Shown here: one piece after another, positions 1 through 6,306 of the stretch
Layout: every line of letters starts with the position of its first letter
Position numbering within the stretch: the stretch's first letter is position 1
DNA from: a gamma proteobacterium symbiont of Bathyaustriella thionipta
GTDB lineage: Bacteria > Pseudomonadota > Gammaproteobacteria > Chromatiales > Chromatiaceae
Assembly (NCBI GenBank): GCA_025656895.1
Contig: JAHXHF010000357.1
Location: forward strand, 1-8,289
Length of the DNA stretch: 8,289 bases
Reading direction: 5' to 3'
The notes under the pieces: generated by a model
Seen by the model: only the letters and a program-made list of their open reading frames with translations
Told to the model about the DNA's origin: nothing
Databases searched by the model: none
Position numbers and translations under genes: made by a program

Positions 1-143
1 CCGCTTATCATTGCGTACCCTGTGGTCAGCGACAATGCCCGCGAACGGACGCGGCTGGCTACGCACCCTGTTTCGACAGCCTGCCGCCAGCACAGATATG
101 GAATGAACTGACGCAACTGATGGAGCAGGATGAGCGCCCATGA
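1..143 (+). CDS. GT9-family LPS heptosyltransferase, C-terminal end only (WaaQ/RfaQ-type likely)
   Basis: The 5' end lies outside the window. The frame that starts at base 3 is open for 46 codons and stops with TGA at 141-143. The visible residues contain CVPCGQRQCP, followed by a further Cys-Phe-Asp-Ser-Leu-Pro stretch and an amphipathic helix (QIWNELTQLM). A cysteine-rich C-x-P-C...C...C tail followed by a short helix is, as I recall, typical of the C-termini of some GT9 heptosyltransferases, especially the WaaQ/heptosyltransferase III type. These enzymes transfer L-glycero-D-manno-heptose from ADP-heptose to the LPS inner core at the cytoplasmic face of the inner membrane. The stop codon overlaps the waaG start (ATGA), which matches the waaQ-waaG-waaP order of enterobacteria. 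WaaC or WaaF cannot be excluded because the catalytic domains are not visible. Confidence 0.7.
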   Translation, partial: AYHCVPCGQRQCPRTDAAGYAPCFDSLPPAQIWNELTQLMEQDERP

Positions 144-1282
144 AACTGGCTTTTGTACTTTATAAATATTTTCCTTTCGGCGGCTTGCAGCGCGATATGC
201 TGCGTATTGCCTTGCAATGCCAGCAGCGCGGGCACGAGATTCATGTGTTTTGTCTCAGCTGGCAGGGCGAAGTGGCCGCTGGTCTGCACATTCATGAACG
301 TCCCATCAAGCGCCTCATGAACTATCAGAGTCAGGAGGCCTTTGCGCGTCGTCTACCGCCCCAGTTTGAACGCCTGCAAATTGATGGAGTGATTGGATTC
401 AATCGTATGCCGGGGCTGGATTTGTATTTTGGTGCGGATTCCTGTTTTAAGGAAATGCGTGAGCGTAAAGGCCGCTTGTGGCGCGTCGGACCTCGCTACG
501 AGCATTTTCTGCGTTTTGAAGAAGCAGTATTTTCACCGCGTGCAAGCACCCGTTTGCTGATGATTTCGGCGCAGGAGATACAACACTATATTCATCACTA
601 CCATACTCCGCGCAGCCGTTTTCATTTACTGCCACCAGGTATTGCAGCTGACCGCAGGCGACCCGTTGACTATGCTGAAATACGTACCCGCTTACGCGCT
701 GAATGGAAACTGGCTGAAGATGATTTTCTGCTGCTGATGGTGGGTTCCGGTTTTCGTACCAAAGGCGTGGATCGTTCCATTCATGCGCTGGTGGCTTTAC
801 CGGACGCCTTCAGGAAGCGGGCACGCCTGTTTGTTATCGGACAGGACAATCCTCGCCGCTATGAAAAACTGGCAGAACGCCTGAAAGTGGCGCAACAAGT
901 GCAGTTCACCGGGGGGCGTGATGACATTCCGGCTTGCTTGCAAGCGGCTGATGTCTTATTGCATCCGGCTCTGTTCGAAAATACCGGTTCAATATTGCTG
1001 GAAGCCACGGTAGCCGGTCTGCCGGTGCTGACGACCGACAGTTGTGCTTATGCCAGCCATGTCCGGCAGGCAGATGCGGGTGTGGTACTGGAATCACCGT
1101 TCAGGCAGCGACAGATGAACCGGACTTTACAGTCCATGCTGGCCGATGATGAGGCACGTTCACGCTGGTCCGACAATGGAGCCGATTATGGACGCCACGC
1201 GGATGTGTACAGCATGCCGCAACTGGCCGCCGATATTATTGTGGAAAGCATCGGTAAAAAACTGGCTCATGATCTGGTTTGA
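140..1282 (+). CDS. waaG: WaaG: LPS core alpha-1,3-glucosyltransferase I (GT4)
   Basis: WaaG transfers glucose from UDP-glucose to heptose II and so starts the outer core, at the cytoplasmic face of the inner membrane. The 380-residue protein has the length of E. coli WaaG (374) and shares its N-terminal signature: LYKYFPFGGLQRD at 7-19 with the glycine-rich acceptor loop, and GFNRMPGLD at 86-94. The C-terminal nucleotide-sugar domain has VGSGFRTKGVDRS at 201-213, FVIGQDNPRR at 231-240 and HPALFENTGSILLEA at 275-289. The last carries the retaining GT-B EX7E pair, E280 and E288. The start overlaps the upstream stop (ATGA), and a GGAG/AGGA stretch lies a few bases further upstream. The last 14 bases overlap waaP. 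The paralogous sugar specificity (glucose versus another hexose) cannot be settled from sequence alone, but the WaaG family assignment is firm. Confidence 0.95.
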   Translation: MKLAFVLYKYFPFGGLQRDMLRIALQCQQRGHEIHVFCLSWQGEVAAGLHIHERPIKRLMNYQSQEAFARRLPPQFERLQIDGVIGFNRMPGLDLYFGADSCFKEMRERKGRLWRVGPRYEHFLRFEEAVFSPRASTRLLMISAQEIQHYIHHYHTPRSRFHLLPPGIAADRRRPVDYAEIRTRLRAEWKLAEDDFLLLMVGSGFRTKGVDRSIHALVALPDAFRKRARLFVIGQDNPRRYEKLAERLKVAQQVQFTGGRDDIPACLQAADVLLHPALFENTGSILLEATVAGLPVLTTDSCAYASHVRQADAGVVLESPFRQRQMNRTLQSMLADDEARSRWSDNGADYGRHADVYSMPQLAADIIVESIGKKLAHDLV

Positions 1283-2093
1283 TGCAGACTTTATCAAACA
1301 GGCATGGGGCGGAAAACAACCGCAGCAGGAACAGGTATTTTCATTACAGGGTGAACTGTACCGACAGCAGCCAGGACGCAAAACCTTGCGTTTTACACGG
1401 GCGGGGCAGCACTATTTTGTGAAACTGCACTGGCCTCCGGGTTACCGTGAAATCATAAAGAACCTGTTAAGCCTGCGTCTGCCGGTACTCGGTGCCGGCA
1501 ATGAATACCGGGCGGTTCGCTTATTGCAGCAGCTGGCTTTGCCCAGTATCCGCGTTGTTGCTTTTGCCGAGTACGGCCGCAATCCCTTGCAACGAAAATC
1601 CTATCTGATCAGCAAAGCCTTACCCGCCAGCATCAGTCTGGAAGATTATTGTAAAGACTGGGGCAGGGAGGCTCCTGATTATCGTGTTAAACGCTTGCTG
1701 ATAGAAACATTGGCAGATATCAGCCGGCGCATGCATGCTGCCGGCATGAATCATCGTGATTATTATTTATGCCATTTTCTGCTGTCGGATGAACAGTCAA
1801 AGGTCTTGTCACAGGGACGGCGTCCCGGCCTTTATCTGATTGATCTGCATCGTGCGCAGATTCGCCGCCGGGTGCCGCAACGCTGGTTGGTGAAAGACCT
1901 TGGCAGCCTGTATTTTTCAGCGCTGGATGCCGGTCTGTCAAAACGTGACTGGCTGCGTTTTGTACGCGCCTATGAAAAGCAAAGCCTGCCGCAGGTGTTG
2001 GCCCGCAAGCAGGCTTTTTATGCGGCTGTACAACAGCGCGCTGGCGCGCTGTATTTAAAGACACATGGACATGAGCCCTGCTGGCCAGGTTAA
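1269..2093 (+). CDS. waaP: WaaP: LPS core heptose I kinase
   Basis: WaaP phosphorylates heptose I of the inner core. The phosphate helps cross-link LPS through divalent cations and is important for outer-membrane integrity. I chose the ATG at 1269 (274 aa) over the longer in-frame ORF because MIWFDADFIKQAWGGK aligns with the E. coli WaaP N-terminus and the upstream codons would lie deep in waaG. Visible kinase-like elements are LQGELYR at 26-32, RKTLRF at 37-42, FVK (K52), the strongly conserved KNLLSLRLPVLGAGNEY at 64-80, SLEDYC at 123-128, HAAGMNHRDYYLCHFLL at 156-172 with catalytic-loop Asp D164, and IDLHRAQ at 191-197 with metal-binding D192. No good Shine-Dalgarno precedes the start, so the 14-bp overlap with waaG suggests coupled translation. 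The gene ends 23 bp before a convergent gene. Confidence 0.94.
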   Translation: MIWFDADFIKQAWGGKQPQQEQVFSLQGELYRQQPGRKTLRFTRAGQHYFVKLHWPPGYREIIKNLLSLRLPVLGAGNEYRAVRLLQQLALPSIRVVAFAEYGRNPLQRKSYLISKALPASISLEDYCKDWGREAPDYRVKRLLIETLADISRRMHAAGMNHRDYYLCHFLLSDEQSKVLSQGRRPGLYLIDLHRAQIRRRVPQRWLVKDLGSLYFSALDAGLSKRDWLRFVRAYEKQSLPQVLARKQAFYAAVQQRAGALYLKTHGHEPCWPG

Positions 2094-2116
2094 AAACTGT
2101 TGTTCAGGAGAACGGT

Positions 2117-2809
2117 TCAGATTGCTTTTTCATGCGGTTTGTCGGGCTGGCTGTCATCATATTGCTGCAGGAAGCGGCGCAGAAAAATACGTGCCAGAAG
2201 TGGTGACATGCGGGATTTCAGTAAATACGATTTGATGAAGCGTTTCAGCCCGAAGGTTTTGAATATTTCCCGGTCATCTGTATGTCCGAATATATGCTTA
2301 AAGCTTTGCAGGCGGCTGTAGGGCCCCATGGGAAACAGGCAGAATTTTATATCCGTAACGTCCATCAGCGCGAAGCGGCCTTCCGGCGTCATGATGACAT
2401 TATTCAGTTGCAGGCGATGAGAATCGATTGATTTGAAGTGCAGCCGGGCGATAAATTCGGCATATTGATGCATGAGTGGCAGAGTGGCTAAAGAAGCTGA
2501 AAACAGTGCACTTAAAGTACGTCCTTCAAGCTGTGGATAGATGACCAGATGTAACTGTTTTTTCGGGCAATACAAAACCTGTTCAACATCAGCGCATAGA
2601 ATGGAGTAATCATTCAGGCGCTCGGCATTGTCGACAAAGCGCTGGGCGGGAGAACGCATCCAGCTATGCGGCCAACTGCGGGCGGCCCGGAAAAACCGAA
2701 TCATGTGATGATCGGCTGTTTGCAACAGACGAATACCGGCTTCGTCCTGTTGCAGTATTGTGGCATCTTTGCTGAGTTGCTCAAACTCAGCCAATGAAAT
2801 CTTGCGCAT
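2117..2809 (-). CDS. WaaP/toluene-tolerance-type kinase-fold protein, probably a degenerate kinase
   Basis: The protein has 230 residues from the chosen start, an ATG at 2807-2809 preceded by AGGAAA about six bases upstream. A longer start at 2836 lacks such a site and adds nine poorly supported residues. The N-terminus MRKISLAEFEQL and the segment TPEGRFALMDVTD (141-153) recall the 'toluene tolerance'/lipopolysaccharide-kinase family encoded near hldE in pseudomonads. D150 matches the metal-binding Asp of the DFG-like position and N137 the catalytic-loop Asn. However, the loop reads HRLQLNN (131-137) with no Asp or His at the usual catalytic positions, and the beta-3 lysine position appears to be Arg (MIRFF, R38). 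There is no signal peptide or clear membrane segment. It lies opposite to all the LPS genes, between waaP and hldE. A role in LPS or envelope modification is inferred from family and position only. Confidence 0.8.
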   Translation of the reverse strand: MRKISLAEFEQLSKDATILQQDEAGIRLLQTADHHMIRFFRAARSWPHSWMRSPAQRFVDNAERLNDYSILCADVEQVLYCPKKQLHLVIYPQLEGRTLSALFSASLATLPLMHQYAEFIARLHFKSIDSHRLQLNNVIMTPEGRFALMDVTDIKFCLFPMGPYSRLQSFKHIFGHTDDREIFKTFGLKRFIKSYLLKSRMSPLLARIFLRRFLQQYDDSQPDKPHEKAI

Positions 2810-2828
2810 GCAGTTTCCTGTATTGCAG

Positions 2829-2856
2829 CCGCGCACAAAACAGGCTGTGCAAGCGG
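2829..2856 (-). promoter_or_regulatory. Bulged hairpin in the leader of the kinase-like gene
   Basis: CCGC-GCACA (2829-2837) and TGTGC-aa-GCGG (2846-2856) pair as nine base pairs with a two-base bulge, around an eight-base loop. The element sits just upstream of the Shine-Dalgarno of the minus-strand gene at 2809, so it would fall in that gene's 5' untranslated region if transcription starts near 2860. It may be a leader RNA structure or a DNA operator between the divergent genes. No T-run follows, so it is not a terminator. Confidence 0.35.
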
Positions 2857-2864
2857 ACTCATGG

Positions 2865-2888
2865 ATTGTAGGTGCAACATGCTAACAT
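2865..2888. promoter_or_regulatory. Candidate divergent -10 elements between the kinase-like gene and hldE
   Basis: On the plus strand TGC-TAACAT (2880-2888) fits an extended -10 motif, with four of six core matches. It would start an hldE mRNA near 2895, about 30 bases before the TTG start at 2924 and just after the alternative GTG at 2891. On the minus strand 2865-2870 reads TACAAT, five of six matches to the -10 consensus, facing the kinase-like gene. I found no convincing -35 hexamer for either, so both are weak predictions. Overlapping divergent promoters of this kind would couple the expression of the two units. Confidence 0.3.
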
Positions 2889-2923
2889 GAGTGACAGGTT
2901 TGATTGTTCCCGTGGGGGATTTT

Positions 2924-4354
2924 TTGTCTATCAAAATTCCGGATTTTTCTGCGGCCAGGGTGCTGGTTGTTGGCGATCTGATGCTGGATCGTTACTGGAG
3001 CGGCAGCAGCAGCCGTATTTCTCCCGAAGCACCAGTCCCGGTGGTTCATGTTTCCGAGCGCGATGAGCGTCCGGGCGGTGCGGCCAATGTGGCTTTGAAT
3101 ATGGCTGTATTGGGCGGCCAGATCAGCCTGCTGGGAGTGCTGGGCGATGATGAAGCCGCGCATGTGCTGGAGAAAACCCTGTTGCAGGCCGGCGTCCATT
3201 GTCATTTTATCCGCCAAAGTGATACAGCCACCATCACCAAATTGCGGGTTTTGAGTCAGCATCAGCAGTTACTCAGGCTGGACTTTGAACAGCCTGTTTC
3301 ACAAGGCGCGGTGGATACCCTGCATGACAGGTTTCAGACAATTCTGCATACGGCGGATGTGGTGGTGTTTTCGGATTACGCAAAAGGCACGCTGCGTGAT
3401 ATAGCCAAACTGATTGCCATCGCACGGGCGCAGGGGAAAATTGTATTGCTTGATCCCAAGCACAGCGATTTCAGCCGTTACCATGGGGCCAGCCTGCTGA
3501 CTCCCAATGTGGCCGAATTCAATGTTGCGCATGGCCATCATTGTGAATCAAAAGCTGCGCTGGTCAGTGCGGCGACTGCCATGATCAGGCGCTATGCTTT
3601 TGAGCATATTCTTATTACCTGTGGCGAACAGGGCATGCTGCTGATTGATGCCGGCGGGCAGGCTCAGGAAATAGCGGCTCACGCCCGTGAGGTTTTTGAT
3701 ATTACCGGTGCGGGTGATACGGTTATTTCCACGCTGGCCTTGTGTCGGGCTGTCGGCCTGCCGGTTGCTCAGGCCATGTTACTGGCAAATCATGCGGCCG
3801 CCGTGGTGGTAGCCAAACTGGGAACCGCCAGCGTCAGTCGCGATGAATTGCAACAGTCTGTGCATGCCCAGCATGCAACGCGCCAGGGTGTGCTGGACGA
3901 ATCCTCATTATTGAGCGAAGTGGCTTTGGCTCGTGCCCGTGGTGAGCGCATCACTATGACCAATGGCTGTTTTGATCTTTTGCATATCGGCCACATCACT
4001 TATCTGCAGGAAGCCGCCCGTCTGGGTGATCGCCTGATTGTGGCAGTGAATACCGATGCAACGGTTAGCGCGCTGAAAGGCGCAGACCGGCCGGTGAATA
4101 AATTACAGCAGCGTATGTCTTTGCTGGCTGCGCTAGGCTGTGTGGACTGGGTGGTGGCTTTCAGTGAAGCCACACCGGAGCGTCTGATAGCAGCCATCCA
4201 GCCGCATGTGCTGGTGAAAGGTGGTGACAATCATGCACAAAATATACCGGGTGCCGACAGTGTGCGCGCAGCCGGTGGCGAAGTGCAGGTACTGAGCTAT
4301 GTTGAAGGCTTTTCCAGCAGTGCCATGCTTAGCCATATACGAGACCGCCAGTAA
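2924..4354 (+). CDS. hldE: HldE: bifunctional D-beta-D-heptose 7-phosphate kinase / heptose 1-phosphate adenylyltransferase
   Basis: HldE carries out two cytoplasmic steps of ADP-heptose synthesis for the LPS inner core. I place the start at TTG 2924, preceded by GGGGGA at about five bases. It gives 476 residues (E. coli has 477), and SIKIPDFSAARVLVVGD aligns with the E. coli N-terminus. An in-frame GTG at 2891 would add eleven residues but has no clear ribosome site. In TTG-start numbering, the PfkB-type kinase domain fills about 1-310: GDLMLDRYW near 18-25, SRISPEAPVPVV at 30-41, ERPGGAANVALN at 48-59, TKLRVLSQHQQLLRLDFE at 105-122 and GAGDT at 262-266 with catalytic Asp D265. The cytidylyltransferase-like domain fills about 330-476: TNGCFDLLHIGH at 346-357 with the HIGH motif, and LVKGGDN near 430-436. 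The stop is three bases before the FAD oxidoreductase start. No defects are visible. Confidence 0.96.
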   Translation: MSIKIPDFSAARVLVVGDLMLDRYWSGSSSRISPEAPVPVVHVSERDERPGGAANVALNMAVLGGQISLLGVLGDDEAAHVLEKTLLQAGVHCHFIRQSDTATITKLRVLSQHQQLLRLDFEQPVSQGAVDTLHDRFQTILHTADVVVFSDYAKGTLRDIAKLIAIARAQGKIVLLDPKHSDFSRYHGASLLTPNVAEFNVAHGHHCESKAALVSAATAMIRRYAFEHILITCGEQGMLLIDAGGQAQEIAAHAREVFDITGAGDTVISTLALCRAVGLPVAQAMLLANHAAAVVVAKLGTASVSRDELQQSVHAQHATRQGVLDESSLLSEVALARARGERITMTNGCFDLLHIGHITYLQEAARLGDRLIVAVNTDATVSALKGADRPVNKLQQRMSLLAALGCVDWVVAFSEATPERLIAAIQPHVLVKGGDNHAQNIPGADSVRAAGGEVQVLSYVEGFSSSAMLSHIRDRQ

Positions 4355-4357
4355 AAT

Positions 4358-5536
4358 ATGGCGTTGAAAATACAGGCCGAGGTGGTTATTTTTGGTGCCG
4401 GTATTGCCGGACTATGGACACTGGCGCGTTTGCTGGATGCGGGTATGGCAGCTATTCTGCTGGAAACCCGAGCCATCGGTGGCGTACAGACCCTGGCGTC
4501 ACAGGGCATTATTCATGGCGGCAGCAAATACGCGCTGGGTGGCCGCTTAACCCCTGCCGCGCAAGCGATTGCCGGCATGCCGGCACGTTGGCGCGCCTGT
4601 TTGCAAGGTCAGGGTGAAATAGACCTGCGCCAGGTTCGGGTATTATCAGAGCATCAGTATTTATGGACGCAGGCGGCGGCCGGTTCACGGCTGGCGGCAT
4701 TTTTTGCCGGTCGGCTGATGCGCGACCGTATGCAGCGGCTACAGCCGCATGCCTACCCGCAAATTTTCAATACAGCAGCTTTTGCCGGCCGGCTTTATCA
4801 ATTACAGGAGCCGGTATTGGATGTCGGCTCATTGATGCAGGTACTGTATGAACGCAGCAAAGCCCATTGCGTACAGGTGCAGGCGGATAGTATTCACATC
4901 CAGCCTGCTCGGGATAGCGTAAGGATAAGCGCCGATTCGCAGCAAAAGCAGCGGCTCGAGATTGAAGCGCAACAGTTGCTGCTGGCGGCCGGTCAGGGCA
5001 ATGAGCGTTTGTTGCGGCAAGCCGGTATTAGCGATATTCGTCAACAACTACGGCCTTTGCATATGCTGATGCTGGAAGGTGACTTGCCGCCACTGTACGC
5101 GCATTGTCTGGCTGCGGGAGTGACGCCATCGGTCAGCATCACCAGTCATCCTGGAAAAAAAGGCAGGGTCTGGTATCTAGGGGGTGAACTGGCTGAAAGC
5201 GGTGTGAAACGCAACCCGCAACAACAGATCGAGGCGGGCCGACGATTGTTGCAGCAGCGCTTACCCTGGCTGGATACAAGGGGCATGAACTGGCGGACAT
5301 TGCGCATACAGCGGGCGGAAGCTTGCCAGGCCGGTGGTGTACGACCCGATCGTTCGATTCTTTTGCGACGTGGCCGGTTACAGGTGTGCTGGCCCACCAA
5401 ACTGGCTTTTGCTCCTTTGCTGGCCGATCAGGTATTGGCCTCTTTCAGGGATTGCAAAGTGAATGGCATGACAAGCCAGCCTTTTCACAATGAAGTGACG
5501 ATGGGACGGCTGCCCTGGCTGAGACCGACAGCATGA
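4358..5536 (+). CDS. DAO-type FAD-dependent oxidoreductase of unknown substrate
   Basis: A 392-residue flavoprotein of the D-amino-acid-oxidase/glycerol-3-phosphate-dehydrogenase-like fold. The Rossmann FAD motif is GAGIAG (13-18), and E36 at the end of the second strand would bind the ribose of FAD. QGIIHGGSKYALGG (49-62) lies where DAO enzymes place FAD/substrate contacts. LLLAAGQGN (207-215) is the second FAD strand, and GRLQVCWPTKLAFAPLLADQV (339-359) matches the C-terminal segment that closes over the flavin. No signal peptide is visible and it is probably cytoplasmic. It starts three bases after hldE without its own Shine-Dalgarno and overlaps the next gene by ATGA, so it is translated as part of the LPS operon. 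As I recall, a similar FAD protein and aldo/keto reductase lie between hldE and waaA in P. aeruginosa. The substrate is unknown; amine, hydroxy-acid and sugar-acid oxidation are all possible. Confidence 0.88.
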   Translation: MALKIQAEVVIFGAGIAGLWTLARLLDAGMAAILLETRAIGGVQTLASQGIIHGGSKYALGGRLTPAAQAIAGMPARWRACLQGQGEIDLRQVRVLSEHQYLWTQAAAGSRLAAFFAGRLMRDRMQRLQPHAYPQIFNTAAFAGRLYQLQEPVLDVGSLMQVLYERSKAHCVQVQADSIHIQPARDSVRISADSQQKQRLEIEAQQLLLAAGQGNERLLRQAGISDIRQQLRPLHMLMLEGDLPPLYAHCLAAGVTPSVSITSHPGKKGRVWYLGGELAESGVKRNPQQQIEAGRRLLQQRLPWLDTRGMNWRTLRIQRAEACQAGGVRPDRSILLRRGRLQVCWPTKLAFAPLLADQVLASFRDCKVNGMTSQPFHNEVTMGRLPWLRPTA

Positions 5537-6306
5537 AATTTCGTCCGCTGGGCCGTAGCGGAATGCAGGTCAGTGTACTGGGTCTGGGCACGGTGAAACT
5601 GGGACGCAATGAAGCCCTCAAATATCCGCGTCCGTTCCGTATTCCCGATGATCACACGGTCCGTCATCTGCTGGCACTGGCGCATGAGCTGGGTATCAAT
5701 CTGCTGGATACCGCACCGGCTTATGGACATGCCGAGCAGCGTCTGGGGCGATTATTGACTCACCGTAATGACTGGATACTGGTATCCAAGGTGGGAGAGA
5801 CTTTTTCACAGGGACGCTCCAGTTTTGATTATTCTGCCGCGGCTGTGCGGCATTCGGTGGAACAAAGCCTGCGCCGTTTAAAGACCGATTATCTGGATGT
5901 GGTTCTGATTCATTCTGATGGTGATGATGAGCGCATTTTGCGTGAAGAGCCGGTACTGGAAATTCTGCAACAGATGAAACAACAGGGTCTGATCCGTGCA
6001 TATGGCATGTCCAGCAAAACACTGGCGGGGGGGCTGCTGGTGGTTGAAAACTGCGACATGGTCATGGCGAGCTGTAATCCGGCCTATCAGGATGAACTGC
6101 CGGTTATTGCAGCCGCGCATAAAGCCGGCAAAGGCGTGTTGATCAAAAAGGCACTGCAAAGCGGTTATGTCAGCAGGCAGGCAGATGTTGAAAAAGCCTT
6201 GCAGTTTGTGTGCTCGCAGGCAGGCGTCAGCAGTGTTGTGATCGGCACCATCCATGCCGGGCATTTACGCGCCAATGTGGCCGCATTGAATGATTTGCCG
6301 GCATGA
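5533..6306 (+). CDS. Short aldo/keto reductase of unknown substrate
   Basis: A 257-residue (beta/alpha)8 NAD(P)H-dependent oxidoreductase. MKFRPLGRSGMQVSVLGLGTVKLG (1-24) is the usual family start. The complete catalytic tetrad can be placed at D59 and Y64 (LDTAPAYGHAEQRLG), K86 (LVSKVGE) and H127 (VLIHSDG). SSVVIGTIHAGHLRANVAAL (233-252) is the C-terminal cofactor-binding end of the barrel, where the family has IGT...L..N. Most bacterial members have about 280-340 residues, so this one has reduced external loops, but no core strand seems to be missing. It overlaps the FAD oxidoreductase upstream and waaA downstream, each by ATGA, which implies coupled translation and a matched supply of these products. 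The redox partner role with the flavoenzyme and the link to Kdo or heptose are inferences from position only. Confidence 0.88.
   Translation: MKFRPLGRSGMQVSVLGLGTVKLGRNEALKYPRPFRIPDDHTVRHLLALAHELGINLLDTAPAYGHAEQRLGRLLTHRNDWILVSKVGETFSQGRSSFDYSAAAVRHSVEQSLRRLKTDYLDVVLIHSDGDDERILREEPVLEILQQMKQQGLIRAYGMSSKTLAGGLLVVENCDMVMASCNPAYQDELPVIAAAHKAGKGVLIKKALQSGYVSRQADVEKALQFVCSQAGVSSVVIGTIHAGHLRANVAALNDLPA

Noticed and set aside
1720..2064. 114-codon minus-strand frame inside waaP
   Set aside because: It is a shadow of waaP, which has full family motifs over the same bases. The antisense product has no recognisable features.
2094..2116. GTTC-AGGA-GAAC mini-hairpin between the convergent waaP and kinase-like genes as a bidirectional terminator
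   Set aside because: The stem is only four base pairs and does not extend. T-runs lie inside the neighbouring coding sequence rather than next to a stable stem.
2872..3066. ATG-started 64-codon frame overlapping the hldE start
   Set aside because: It is out of frame with hldE, lacks a Shine-Dalgarno and runs into the conserved HldE N-terminal coding region.
5878..6264. 128-codon minus-strand frame inside the aldo/keto reductase gene
   Set aside because: The plus-strand frame encodes a complete catalytic tetrad and overlaps its neighbours in operon fashion; the antisense frame has no family features.
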